Origin: Chitinophagales bacterium 65-1
GTDB taxonomy: Bacteria > Bacteroidota > Bacteroidia > Chitinophagales > Chitinophagaceae
DNA length: 48,612 bases
Direction: 5' to 3'
Assembly (NCBI GenBank): GCA_002050465.1
Contig: MWYX01000062.1
Coordinates: forward strand, 1 to 48,612
Positions 1-8,144 of this stretch are shown one piece after another. Below the pieces are notes generated by a model, which did no database searches, was not told the DNA's origin, and saw only the letters and a program-made list of their open reading frames with translations. Made by a program: the position numbers and the translations under genes. Each line of letters starts with the position of its first letter. The first letter of the stretch is position 1.

Positions 1-51
1 ATACGGAACCGGTTGGCAAAAAAGGGCAATTACAGTTAAACTATAATTTAT
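1..51. repeat. 51-bp exact copy of a segment of the receptor gene, at the window edge
   Basis: Bases 1-51 are identical to bases 5362-5412, inside the receptor gene. The identity stops at base 52 (G here, C at 5413). From base 52 onward the sequence codes for the middle of a Fur protein. Both coding sequences plausibly share an Asn-Leu codon pair at the joint, so the junction probably lies in an ATAATTTA microhomology near 43-51. A contig end made by a chimeric read or a k-mer overlap is the simplest reading; a real rearrangement is less likely. Confidence 0.85.
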
Positions 52-424
52 GTGTTACAGATAGCAGGCAAAAAATAATGCAGCTTTTCTTAAAACCAAT
101 GGTGCATTGGCACATGCTGATATTGAAAAGAAGACAGGTGAATCTTTTGACCGGGTTACTGTTTATAGAACACTACAATCTTTTGTTGAAAAAGGAATTA
201 TTCATTTGATACCAACAAGAGATAATTCGATTAAATACGCTTTGTGCAAAAACGATTGTGAAGCCGGGCACCATCACGATAACCACGTACATTTTATTTG
301 TGATGAATGTAATAAAACTATTTGCCTTGATGATGTGACGGTGCCTCAGGTTAAGTTACCAAAGGGGTTTACACCACAACATGCTGAAATGGTAGTGAAT
401 GGAATTTGTGAAGAATGTAAATGA
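51..424 (+). CDS. fur: Fur family transcriptional regulator, 5' end missing and frameshifted
   Basis: This is a metal-responsive repressor of the Fur/Zur/PerR family, missing its N-terminus. The C-terminal part from about 95 onward is intact: the winged-helix motif DRVTVYRTLQ, the His-rich stretch HHHDNHVHF that normally holds regulatory metal, and two CxxC pairs (CDEC and CEEC) of a structural zinc site. The upstream part (51-95) reads V-T-D-S-R-Q-K-I and L-F-L-K in another frame, which is also Fur-like. One extra A in the A run at 92-95 would join the two frames into a normal FLKTNGALAHAD. An internal TTG at 107 could be mistaken for the start. Whether the ligand is iron, zinc or peroxide cannot be told. 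The lost base and the foreign first 51 bases suggest poor sequence at a contig end rather than a true pseudogene. Confidence 0.85.
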
Positions 425-428
425 ATTA

Positions 429-1217
429 TTACTTCTGATTAAATAAATTATCAATTTCTGCAGTAATTCCAAAACCATAAATCAATCCATTTCTACCTCT
501 TCCTAAATCAAATGGAAAACGATAGCCAAGCCCATAGATAGAGCGATATTCATTACTGAATGGAATACTTTCTGATATTTGAAGTTGGAATTTTAGAAAC
601 TTAAATCCGGCTTTGATAGTAATAGCAGGTTGAAAGAAGAAATAAGATTTATAATCTAAAAAATTATAATTCTTCAGGCTCTCAGCCGTTAATACACTAT
701 CAGATAAAATCACTTTCCCCTTATTCAAATTATCAATTTTTGCTGTAAACACAACCTCAAAATTTTTATTGACATAAGCGACAGAGGGTTGTATAAATAG
801 ATTCAGGTTATTCATTTTTTGCAGGTATGCTCTCGCAGTATTTTTATATTTATATACACCTAAGCCGCCATATATTTCATACAATATTTGGTTGGATAAT
901 TTATAATAGCCTGCTGCAATGTAAGGATTGAAATAAAACTCATTTAAAAAGGAAGTTTTTGTACCTGAATTATTGATCGTATATGTTTCGTTATGATTAC
1001 CACCTACACCCATTTGAATTCCAAAATTTTCTTTAGGAGAATAAGCAATGCTAATAGTCGACATATTAATATCACTAATCGAATTAATTTTTAATTGATT
1101 TTTTTTAGAAAGCAACACAGGTTCTGCCGGCTTTGGCTGATATATACGCGGAGAGCACGCAGTAAAAAATAAAAAACTATAAAAAGTAAGTAATAAACAG
1201 GATGAATAATATTTCAT
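429..1217 (-). CDS. Lipoprotein with predicted outer-membrane beta-structure, function unknown
   Basis: A 262-residue protein with a lipoprotein signal peptide: a hydrophobic stretch ending in a lipobox F-F-T-A-C at about residues 17-21. The rest is rich in alternating aromatic and polar residues (for example QPAITIKAGFKFLKFQLQIS) and ends with a Phe-rich region, as in small beta-barrel proteins of Bacteroidota. I recognise no named family. It lies tail to tail with fur, four bases away, and a good -7 box precedes it, so it is probably transcribed alone. Confidence 0.75.
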   Translation of the reverse strand: MKYYSSCLLLTFYSFLFFTACSPRIYQPKPAEPVLLSKKNQLKINSISDINMSTISIAYSPKENFGIQMGVGGNHNETYTINNSGTKTSFLNEFYFNPYIAAGYYKLSNQILYEIYGGLGVYKYKNTARAYLQKMNNLNLFIQPSVAYVNKNFEVVFTAKIDNLNKGKVILSDSVLTAESLKNYNFLDYKSYFFFQPAITIKAGFKFLKFQLQISESIPFSNEYRSIYGLGYRFPFDLGRGRNGLIYGFGITAEIDNLFNQK

Positions 1218-1233
1218 CCAACAATATACATAT

Positions 1234-1241
1234 CAAAGATA
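1234..1241 (-). promoter_or_regulatory. Candidate sigma-A -7 box (TATCTTTG)
   Basis: On the minus strand TATCTTTG fits the Bacteroidota consensus TAnnTTTG, 17 bases upstream of the lipoprotein ATG at 1217. No clear TTTG -33 box is seen. Confidence 0.45.
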
Positions 1242-1301
1242 GATCTACAAGAAATTCGCCGGCAGCAGCCAAACAAACTTTTGGATACAAAAGCAAATCC
1301 T

Positions 1302-3020
1302 CTATATCTTTTCCATCTCTTCACTCACAAAATCCATCAGCGTTTTAATATTTTCAGGAGAGAAATCAAATTGTAATCCTGCAGCTTCATACAATTGTGG
1401 TAATGTTTTGGTACCGCCTAAAGAAAGTGCTTTTATATAATTGTCAATTGCCTGTTGCTTATTTTTCTTAAACTGCATCCACATCCCTATGGCACCAAGC
1501 TGGGCAATACCGTATTCGATATAATAAAACGGCACTTCAAATAAATGCAATTGCCGCTGCCATGCATTTTCCCTGTATATGTCAAGCCCGGTATAATCAA
1601 TTACATCATCAGAAAATTCATTTAAAATTTCCATCCACTTATTATTTCTTTCTTCAATAGTATGATCTGTATTTTCATAAACCCAATGCTGAAATTTATC
1701 TATCACAGCAATCCATGGAAAAATAGTCATTGTTCTTTCCAGCTGGTGTTCTTTAGCTCGTTGCAGATCTTCTTTATTGTCAAAAAAAACTTCCCAATGA
1801 TCCATACTAAAAAGTTCCATCGTCATACTGGCAACTTCTGCAATTTCCATCGGGTATTCTTTAAAAGCACTCAGCTCTAAATTATGTGTAAGAAATGACT
1901 GCACAGCATGTCCACCTTCATGTACCATAGTTGTTACATCATGCATTTGTCCTGCTGCATTCATAAAAATAAACGGGGCGCCACTTTCTGCCAGCGGACA
2001 GTTATATCCTCCGGGAGCTTTACCTTTTCTGCTTTCCAGGTCAAGGTGCTTCATTGCATCCATTTGCCGTAAACAATCGCCAAAAAAAGGACGGAGCTGT
2101 GTAAAGCATGCAATGGATTTATTTATCAACTCATCCGATGTAGTAAATGGCGTTAATGGCGGAGTGCCTTCAGGCTCAGCTTCCACATCCCAGGGCCTCA
2201 AGTCTTCAAGCCTTAATTTCTCTTTTTTCTTTTGATAAATTTTATTTACCAATGGCAATACATGCTGCTCAACCGCCTCATGAAACTGATAGCAATCCTC
2301 TTTTGTATAATCAAAACGTCCCAGTTCTTTAAACCTGTAATCCCTGTAATTATCAAAGCCCGCATTTATTGCTACCTGGTGCCGCTTTTGAATTAATTGT
2401 GTATACAGATCATTCAGTTGATCTTTATCCTGTAACCTTCTTATATTAATTTTTGTGTAAACTTCTTCCCGCAAATTTCTATCGTGACTTTCTAAAAATT
2501 TAGCCGCCTGTTGTAAAGTATATTCCACTCCGTTTACCTCTATCATCATCTTGCCGCAAATAACTCCATATTGTTGCTGCATTACTGCCAACTCAGCCTG
2601 CAATGGAATATTTTCATCTCTGAAAAGTTCAATGCTTTTTTTAACCGAACGCAGGTAAGTGAAATATTTATCTGTTTCTAATTCTTTTGTAAAAGGTGAA
2701 TTAATTAATTTTTTATTCAAAGCATCTGCATACGGCTGGATCTTTGGCTGTATCTCCATGCAAAAGAAATTAAATGCCTCCTCCAGCTTTTTATCCGTTG
2801 TATCACACGTCATTTTTATTTGCCGCCAGCAGGCATCTTCATTAATAACTGCTTCCAGCTCGCTCACATCTTTAAGCCATTTTTCTAAATTTTCTTTTGA
2901 GGTGATTTCTCTTTCCAATAGCTCTTTAAAATAAGGCTCAATGGTTTCCCATTTATCCACCAACAGATCGGTTGGTAAAAAAGTGCGTTCTATTTTTTTT
3001 ATATCTGCGGATGCAGTCAT
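1302..3020 (-). CDS. M3 family oligoendopeptidase
   Basis: A cytoplasmic zinc metallopeptidase of family M3 (PepF/thimet oligopeptidase type) that cuts short peptides. The zinc site is plain: MVHEGGHAVQSF gives HExxH at about residues 366-370, and the downstream EIAEVASMTMELF supplies the third ligand Glu. The length, 572 residues, is normal for the Bacteroidota branch. An in-frame ATG further upstream at 3074 would add 18 residues resembling nothing in the family and would run into decayed repeats, so I take the ATG at 3020 (MTASADIKK). There is no signal peptide. DUF5606 lies just upstream on the same strand. Confidence 0.93.
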   Translation of the reverse strand: MTASADIKKIERTFLPTDLLVDKWETIEPYFKELLEREITSKENLEKWLKDVSELEAVINEDACWRQIKMTCDTTDKKLEEAFNFFCMEIQPKIQPYADALNKKLINSPFTKELETDKYFTYLRSVKKSIELFRDENIPLQAELAVMQQQYGVICGKMMIEVNGVEYTLQQAAKFLESHDRNLREEVYTKINIRRLQDKDQLNDLYTQLIQKRHQVAINAGFDNYRDYRFKELGRFDYTKEDCYQFHEAVEQHVLPLVNKIYQKKKEKLRLEDLRPWDVEAEPEGTPPLTPFTTSDELINKSIACFTQLRPFFGDCLRQMDAMKHLDLESRKGKAPGGYNCPLAESGAPFIFMNAAGQMHDVTTMVHEGGHAVQSFLTHNLELSAFKEYPMEIAEVASMTMELFSMDHWEVFFDNKEDLQRAKEHQLERTMTIFPWIAVIDKFQHWVYENTDHTIEERNNKWMEILNEFSDDVIDYTGLDIYRENAWQRQLHLFEVPFYYIEYGIAQLGAIGMWMQFKKNKQQAIDNYIKALSLGGTKTLPQLYEAAGLQFDFSPENIKTLMDFVSEEMEKI

Positions 3021-3069
3021 GTTTATTGGTAAATCCGTTAAATAGTTAATTTGGAATAGTAGCAGGTAT

Positions 3070-3105
3070 CTCACATCGTACTTCGCACATCAAACATCCC
3101 ACATT
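3070..3105. repeat. Degenerate GATGTG-type spacer repeat
   Basis: On the minus strand the motif GATGT occurs three times in about 30 bases, separated by TT and by GCGAAGTAC. The sequence lies between two genes and codes for nothing I can recognise. It looks like a short, decayed intergenic tandem repeat. Confidence 0.4.
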
Positions 3106-3108
3106 CAT

Positions 3109-3591
3109 TTATTTGCTATTTTTTTCTGATCCTTCCTGAGGAACCGGAGTTTCGTTTTTTATTTCTTCAATTACACTACCTGTGGAGGTATCTTCTTCAT
3201 CTTCTGCCTTATCTTTTATTTCAATATTATTTTCAGTTAATATTTTATACCACGAAATAATTTTCTTCATATCACTTGCATATACTCTTTCAAAATCAAG
3301 ATCAGGAAATACTTTTTCGAAATAATTTTTTAAAGCTTTGCCATCAGCTTTCGCATCGGGTATTGGTTCTTTGCTTTCTTTTATTGCTTTAAAAACCTCG
3401 GCTAAAACTGTATTGTCCTTTACAGTGTACACTTCTATGCTTTCCAAATGTGAAAAATTATGTACACGGCTGCTTACAAATTTTGAACTTTTGTCTTCCA
3501 GCGACCGTACCACAGCTCCATCAGCCTTGGAAGTTACCAGTTCATACAATCCGCTTAAGCCTGTTACAGAAATAATCTTGCTATACTCCAT
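3109..3591 (-). CDS. DUF5606 domain protein
   Basis: A 160-residue cytoplasmic protein matching the DUF5606 family, which is confined largely to Bacteroidota and has no assigned role. Recognisable features are the N-terminal IISVTGLSGLYELV, resembling a small SH3-like beta fold, the later F-P-D-L-D-F-E-R-V-Y-A-S-D-M-K-K-I-I-S-W-Y-K helix, and an acidic, low-complexity tail (residues 125-160) rich in Glu, Asp and Lys. It is 88 bases upstream of the M3 peptidase and could be cotranscribed with it. Confidence 0.85.
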   Translation of the reverse strand: MEYSKIISVTGLSGLYELVTSKADGAVVRSLEDKSSKFVSSRVHNFSHLESIEVYTVKDNTVLAEVFKAIKESKEPIPDAKADGKALKNYFEKVFPDLDFERVYASDMKKIISWYKILTENNIEIKDKAEDEEDTSTGSVIEEIKNETPVPQEGSEKNSK

Positions 3592-3731
3592 ATTTATCTT
3601 TTTAAAGGCTGCAATTTAAATCACAATGGTGTAAACTAATTACAAATATTTATGTTGGGCAGATTTTTTGCTTGCCATTCCGCAGGTTTTGCTTAAACAA
3701 AGCGTCCTATGCATACTACTTAAAATCATTT

Positions 3732-6641
3732 ATGAAGAATTTGACACTCTCGGTTGTATTTATAATATTATTTTCCTTGTTTAATACAATTAAAGCTCAA
3801 ACCCTTAAAGGAATACTAACTGATGAAAATGACAAAACACCATTAGCTGGCGCAACTGTAAAGCTTATTAACAGGCCGGATTCAGTAAACACTGACTCTT
3901 CAACTGCTTATACAACCATCAGTAATAAGGAAGGTGTTTTTATTTTTGAGAATGTAAAGCCAAAATTTTATCGCTTAACTGTTTCTTCAATCGGCTTAGG
4001 AGCATTCCAGATGACAATTAATGTAAAAGATAGTGTGATAAGTGATTTGGGAACTATCTCTGTTTCGAAAACTTCTAAAATATTAGATGAAGTTTCTGTA
4101 ACCACTACTGCCCCTCCTGTAAAACAAAAAACAGATACAATAGAATACTCTGCCAGTCAATTTAAGGTTAATCCTGATGCCAATGTAGAAGACCTGATTA
4201 AAAAAATGCCCGGAGTAACAGTTGACAGAGCCGGTACTGTTACTGCACAAGGTGAACAGGTAAGAAAGGTTACTGTTGATGGCAGAGAATTCTTTGGTGA
4301 TGATGCCACCGCAGCTTTACGGAATTTGCCTGCGGAAATAATTGATAAAATACAGGTATTTGACCGCCTTAGTGACCAGGCACAGTTTACGGGTTTTGAT
4401 GATGGTAATTCCCAGAAAGCTATTAATGTTGTAACAAAAGCCAATATGCGGAATGGGCAATTTGGCCGTATGTATGCCGGATATGGAACTGATAACCGTT
4501 ATTCTGCGGGGGGCAACGTAAGTTTTTTTAAGGGAAATCGCCGTGTATCTCTCGTTGGTATTACCAATAATATTAATCAACAAAATTTTTCCTCACAGGA
4601 TATTTTGGGCGTAACCAGTTCCGGGGGAAATCGTGGAGGTGGAAATTTTGGTGGCGGACAGGGAGGGCCTCGTGGAGGGCCGGGAGGAAACCGGGGGGGC
4701 GGGGGTTTTAGCGGTGGAAACTTTAGAGGAGGAGGTCAAAGTGATTTTTTAGTGGGGCAGCAGAATGGCATAAGTAAAACAAATGCTTTTGGTATAAATT
4801 ATTCTGATCAGTGGGGTAAAAACTTAACTGTAACGGGAAGCTATTTTTTTAACAACAGCAATAATAATAATAACCAGATTACAAACCGGCAGCCAAACAA
4901 TAAAGCTGATAGTATTCCTTTTTATAAAGAGAATAGTATCTCCTCTAGCCAAAATTATAATAATAGGTTTAATCTGCGATTAGAGTATAAAATTGATTCC
5001 TTTAATTCTTTGATAATTACGCCAGGCATTAGTTTTCAGAAAAATAGCAGCAGTAATAATTATTCAGCCATTACTTCATACAATAATATTGATCCTGTGA
5101 GCAGTCTGGATAGTCGTAATAACAGGCTAACAACAGGCTATAATCTTAATAATAATATTTTGTTTCGCCACTCATTTGCAAAAAGAGGAAGAACATTTTC
5201 TGTAGGGTTTAATACCAGTGCAAATAAACGGGATGGAAATACTTACCAGGAATCCTTTAACAAGTATTACAACAATCTAGGCACATTAGCAAAATTGGAT
5301 TCTATTTTGCAATTTACTGATAACCTTACCAAAGGATACACGCTTTCACCTAATGTTGCCTATACGGAACCGGTTGGCAAAAAAGGGCAATTACAGTTAA
5401 ACTATAATTTATCTTTTACTAAGAACAAGGCCGACCAGCAGACTTTTCAGTTTGACAGAATTGGGAATAAATACTCATTATTTGATACTACCTTATCAAA
5501 TAAATTTGATAATACTTACAATACACAAAATGCAGGTGTATCGTACCAGGTAGGGGACAGAGATCAACAGTTCTCAGTAGGTGTGAATTACCAACATTCA
5601 AAATTAAACAGTGAACAAAGCTTTCCGCAACTTATTTCCATAAACAAAACCTTTAGCAACATACTACCCAATTTACGGTTACGCCAAAAGCTTTCAGCAA
5701 AAAGCAGTATCAATGTATTTTTAAGAACATCCGTTAATGCACCATCAGTAACTCAATTACAAAATGTGCTCAACAGAGATAATCCACTTTTGCAAAGCAT
5801 TGGTAATCCTGATCTGAAACAACAATACAGCAGCTTCTTTGTTACCCGTTATATATATACCAATACACTAAAAGGGAAAAGTTTTTTTGCAAATATTTTT
5901 CTGCAGCAAATTAATGACTACATAACCAATGGGGTATTTATTGCCTCGAGAGATTCTTTAATAACCAGATCCGATACTTTAAAACGAGGTTCCCAACTTA
6001 CAAGGCCTGTTAATATTGATGGTTATTTTAGCGCTCGTTCATTTTTAACATATGGAATGCCACTTAAATTTATTAAATCAACCTTTAATGTTAACGGAGG
6101 TTTTACATATAATAAATTACCAGGGTTAATTAATAATAAAAAAACTTTAACTACAACGTATACTTATAGCGGAGGAGCAGTTGTAGCAAGTAATATAAGC
6201 GAGTATGTCGATTTTAATTTATCATATAATGGTAATTATAATAATATAGCAGAAAGGCCGGAGGATGATTATTATACGTCTACCGCCGGAGTGCAATTTA
6301 ACCTGTTGGGCAAAGCAGGATGGTTCTTACAAAATGATATTAATAATCAAACGTATAAATATAAAAACAATAATGTGCCTGATCAGAATTTTTGGTTATG
6401 GAATGTAAGTGCCGGTAAAAAATTTTTAAAAGATCAAAAGGGCGAATTGAAGCTATCAGTATTTGATATTCTGAAACAAAATAAAAGCATTAGCAGAACC
6501 GTAACAGAAACTTATATAGAAGATGTACAAAGCCAGGTTTTACAGCGATATTTTATGTTAACTTTCACCTATAAACTTAAAAATTTCGGTACAGCCGCGG
6601 CCAGAAGTTTAAATAACAGGCAACGGGATGAAATGCGTTAA
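3732..6641 (+). CDS. Outer-membrane beta-barrel receptor with carboxypeptidase-like and plug domains
   Basis: A 969-residue outer-membrane protein of the TonB-receptor-like OMP_b-brl_3 group. In order: signal peptide (about 1-23, cleaved near KAQ), a carboxypeptidase-regulatory-like beta-sandwich (about 24-115), a plug-like domain containing DLIKKMPGVTV and KVTVDGREFFGDD (about 140-250), and a long barrel. The first extracellular part holds a striking Gly/Arg-rich stretch (residues about 300-335) and an Asn-rich loop coded by an AAT microsatellite near 4858. I choose the ATG at 3732 because it starts a good signal peptide; the ATG at 3672 adds 20 uncharacteristic residues. The sigma factor begins four bases after its stop, so receptor and regulator are coupled. 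The ligand is unknown; no SusD partner is present. Confidence 0.9.
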   Translation: MKNLTLSVVFIILFSLFNTIKAQTLKGILTDENDKTPLAGATVKLINRPDSVNTDSSTAYTTISNKEGVFIFENVKPKFYRLTVSSIGLGAFQMTINVKDSVISDLGTISVSKTSKILDEVSVTTTAPPVKQKTDTIEYSASQFKVNPDANVEDLIKKMPGVTVDRAGTVTAQGEQVRKVTVDGREFFGDDATAALRNLPAEIIDKIQVFDRLSDQAQFTGFDDGNSQKAINVVTKANMRNGQFGRMYAGYGTDNRYSAGGNVSFFKGNRRVSLVGITNNINQQNFSSQDILGVTSSGGNRGGGNFGGGQGGPRGGPGGNRGGGGFSGGNFRGGGQSDFLVGQQNGISKTNAFGINYSDQWGKNLTVTGSYFFNNSNNNNNQITNRQPNNKADSIPFYKENSISSSQNYNNRFNLRLEYKIDSFNSLIITPGISFQKNSSSNNYSAITSYNNIDPVSSLDSRNNRLTTGYNLNNNILFRHSFAKRGRTFSVGFNTSANKRDGNTYQESFNKYYNNLGTLAKLDSILQFTDNLTKGYTLSPNVAYTEPVGKKGQLQLNYNLSFTKNKADQQTFQFDRIGNKYSLFDTTLSNKFDNTYNTQNAGVSYQVGDRDQQFSVGVNYQHSKLNSEQSFPQLISINKTFSNILPNLRLRQKLSAKSSINVFLRTSVNAPSVTQLQNVLNRDNPLLQSIGNPDLKQQYSSFFVTRYIYTNTLKGKSFFANIFLQQINDYITNGVFIASRDSLITRSDTLKRGSQLTRPVNIDGYFSARSFLTYGMPLKFIKSTFNVNGGFTYNKLPGLINNKKTLTTTYTYSGGAVVASNISEYVDFNLSYNGNYNNIAERPEDDYYTSTAGVQFNLLGKAGWFLQNDINNQTYKYKNNNVPDQNFWLWNVSAGKKFLKDQKGELKLSVFDILKQNKSISRTVTETYIEDVQSQVLQRYFMLTFTYKLKNFGTAAARSLNNRQRDEMR
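5362..5412. repeat. Internal receptor segment duplicated at the window start
   Basis: This is the coding copy of the 51-bp exact repeat whose other copy is bases 1-51. The receptor reading frame runs through it without disturbance, so this is the original location. Confidence 0.85.
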
Positions 6642-6645
6642 ATAA

Positions 6646-7224
6646 TTGCACTTGACTGAATGGGAATTAATTGAGCAGTTAAAGTTAAAAGATAATGAAG
6701 CTTTTAAAATTGTTGTTGATACCTGGCAGGATATGGTGTACAACACGGTTATTGGTATTGTTCAAAATACTGAAGATGCAGAAGATATATCTCAGGAAGT
6801 TTTTGTACAGGTTTATGAATCAATTAAAAAATTTAAAGGTGATTCAAAATTTTCGACATGGATTTATCGGATCGCTGTTTCTAAAGCCCTGGATCATTTA
6901 AGAAAGAAAAAAAGGAAAAAACGCTTTGCTTTTATTCAAAGCCTGTTTGGTGAGAATGAAGAATTGATACATGATCCTCCCGACTTTTTTCATCCCGGGG
7001 TTAGTTTGGAAAATAAAGAAAATGCCGTGGTGCTGTTTAAGGCAATATCTACTTTACCGCAAAAACAAAACACCGCATTTATATTAAACAAGGTGGAAGG
7101 ATTAACGTACCAGCAAATAAGTGAGGTAATGGAATTAAGTGAAGGGGCTGTTGATTCATTGTTGCAAAGGGCTAAAAATAATCTTAGAAAAAATTTAGGA
7201 AATTATTACCTCAATCATAAATAA
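6646..7224 (+). CDS. ECF sigma factor (sigma-70 family), module 1
   Basis: An extracytoplasmic-function sigma factor of 192 residues. Region 2 is clear (AEDISQEVFVQVYESIKKF, then FSTWIYRIAVSKALDHLRKK), and region 4 carries the helix-turn-helix GLTYQQISEVMELSEGAVDS followed by LLQRAKNNLRK. A Lys/Arg-rich linker (KKKRKKR) lies between them. The start is TTG, at 6646 or more probably 6652 (TTG ACT GAA); no ATG fits. It starts four to ten bases after the receptor stop, which suggests translational coupling. With the next two genes it forms a sigma, anti-sigma, periplasmic sensor set. Confidence 0.92.
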   Translation: MHLTEWELIEQLKLKDNEAFKIVVDTWQDMVYNTVIGIVQNTEDAEDISQEVFVQVYESIKKFKGDSKFSTWIYRIAVSKALDHLRKKKRKKRFAFIQSLFGENEELIHDPPDFFHPGVSLENKENAVVLFKAISTLPQKQNTAFILNKVEGLTYQQISEVMELSEGAVDSLLQRAKNNLRKNLGNYYLNHK

Positions 7225-7269
7225 ATAGCAAAGGCTTTTGTTCATTTTATCGTCTAAATAAATATAAAT

Positions 7270-7602
7270 ATGGAAAACAACTCATCTATAAAAGATAAAA
7301 TAGAAAACGCTTTAAACAGCCTGGATAAATTAGACCGGGCGACCCCACACCCTTTTTTTTATACAAGGCTAATGGCAAGGGTACATAACCGGTATCAAAA
7401 TAAATGGGAAAAGTATAGTGCATTTATTACCCGTCCTTTGGTTGCATTTTCCGGCATTTTTCTCATCGTTTTTATGAATTTATTTGCCGCCTATTTAAAT
7501 TTAAAAACTTCGGCTAATAGTGAACCGGCAGAAGCTGCAATCACTGATGAATATACCCAGGTGGCTACCAATTTTTATGACCTTGAAAATATAAAACCCT
7601 AA
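7270..7602 (+). CDS. Small single-TM anti-sigma candidate
   Basis: A 110-residue protein with a basic cytoplasmic N-terminus (about 1-52), one transmembrane segment (about 55-75, LVAFSGIFLIVFMNLFAAYL) and a short acidic periplasmic tail. The cytoplasmic part has PHPFFYTRLMARV, a P-x-x-F-F motif like that repeated in the anti-sigma protein at 44597. By position after an ECF sigma gene and by topology it is most likely the anti-sigma factor, comparable to CnrY; no zinc-binding HxxxCxxC site is seen. Its stop overlaps the next ATG by one base (TAATG), a sign of coupled translation. Confidence 0.7.
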   Translation: MENNSSIKDKIENALNSLDKLDRATPHPFFYTRLMARVHNRYQNKWEKYSAFITRPLVAFSGIFLIVFMNLFAAYLNLKTSANSEPAEAAITDEYTQVATNFYDLENIKP

Positions 7603-8099
7603 TGAACGCATTTGCAAAAAACAGAGCCCTGGTTTCAATAATTATTTTTTTAGTGATATCGAATATTGCAATGCTGATTTATTTTTTATATTTCAGTGAT
7701 GGCAGAAAGGGCTCTCATGGTAAGGACAGAAATGCGGTTTCAGGTTTCCTGCAAAAAGATATGGGGTTTAATAAACAGCAAATGAATAAATATCAAGAAT
7801 TAAAAACAACTCACTTGCAAACCATAAAACCTGTATTTAATGACATCAGAACGGCAAAAGAAAATTTTTATAATTTATTATACGTAAATAATATTTCTGA
7901 CTCAGCGGTAGATAAAGCGGCAGCGGTAATTGGTGAAAAACAAATAGCACTTGATAAGCAAATGTTTAATCACTTTAAAAGCGTAAGAAATCTATGCACA
8001 CCCCAGGAATTGCCAAAATTTGATTCATCATTCAAAAAAGTTGTAGAAAAAATGACCGGCGGCAGATTTAGAAAAGGTCCTATTAACAAAGCGGATTAA
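7602..8099 (+). CDS. Membrane-anchored CnrX/CpxP-like periplasmic sensor
   Basis: A 165-residue protein with an N-terminal membrane anchor (about 8-32) and a helical periplasmic domain. The pattern F-N-K-Q-Q-M-N-K-Y-Q-E-L followed by three further helices and the closing LCTPQELPKFDSSFKKVV matches the heavy-metal-resistance / Spy-CpxP fold (four-helix hairpin; the L-T/C-x-x-Q motif is typical). In CnrYXH such a protein holds the anti-sigma factor and releases it on metal binding; a similar role here is inference. Met and His residues are scattered but I cannot assign a metal site. It is last in the receptor-sigma-anti-sigma unit. Confidence 0.75.
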   Translation: MNAFAKNRALVSIIIFLVISNIAMLIYFLYFSDGRKGSHGKDRNAVSGFLQKDMGFNKQQMNKYQELKTTHLQTIKPVFNDIRTAKENFYNLLYVNNISDSAVDKAAAVIGEKQIALDKQMFNHFKSVRNLCTPQELPKFDSSFKKVVEKMTGGRFRKGPINKAD

Positions 8100-8144
8100 T
8101 ATTTATTCATAGGCTTTAGTATCTTTATTTTTTCCCAAGCGCAC

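Noticed and set aside
107-424. A complete short Fur gene starting at TTG 107
   Set aside because: The sequence before it is clearly Fur in another frame, so this is a frameshifted gene, not a short one.
1662-2934. Open frames on the plus strand opposite the M3 peptidase
   Set aside because: They are shadows of the real gene, with no start signal or recognisable domain.
3672-3731. Earlier start of the receptor at 3672
   Set aside because: It puts 20 polar residues in front of a good signal peptide; the ATG at 3732 is better.
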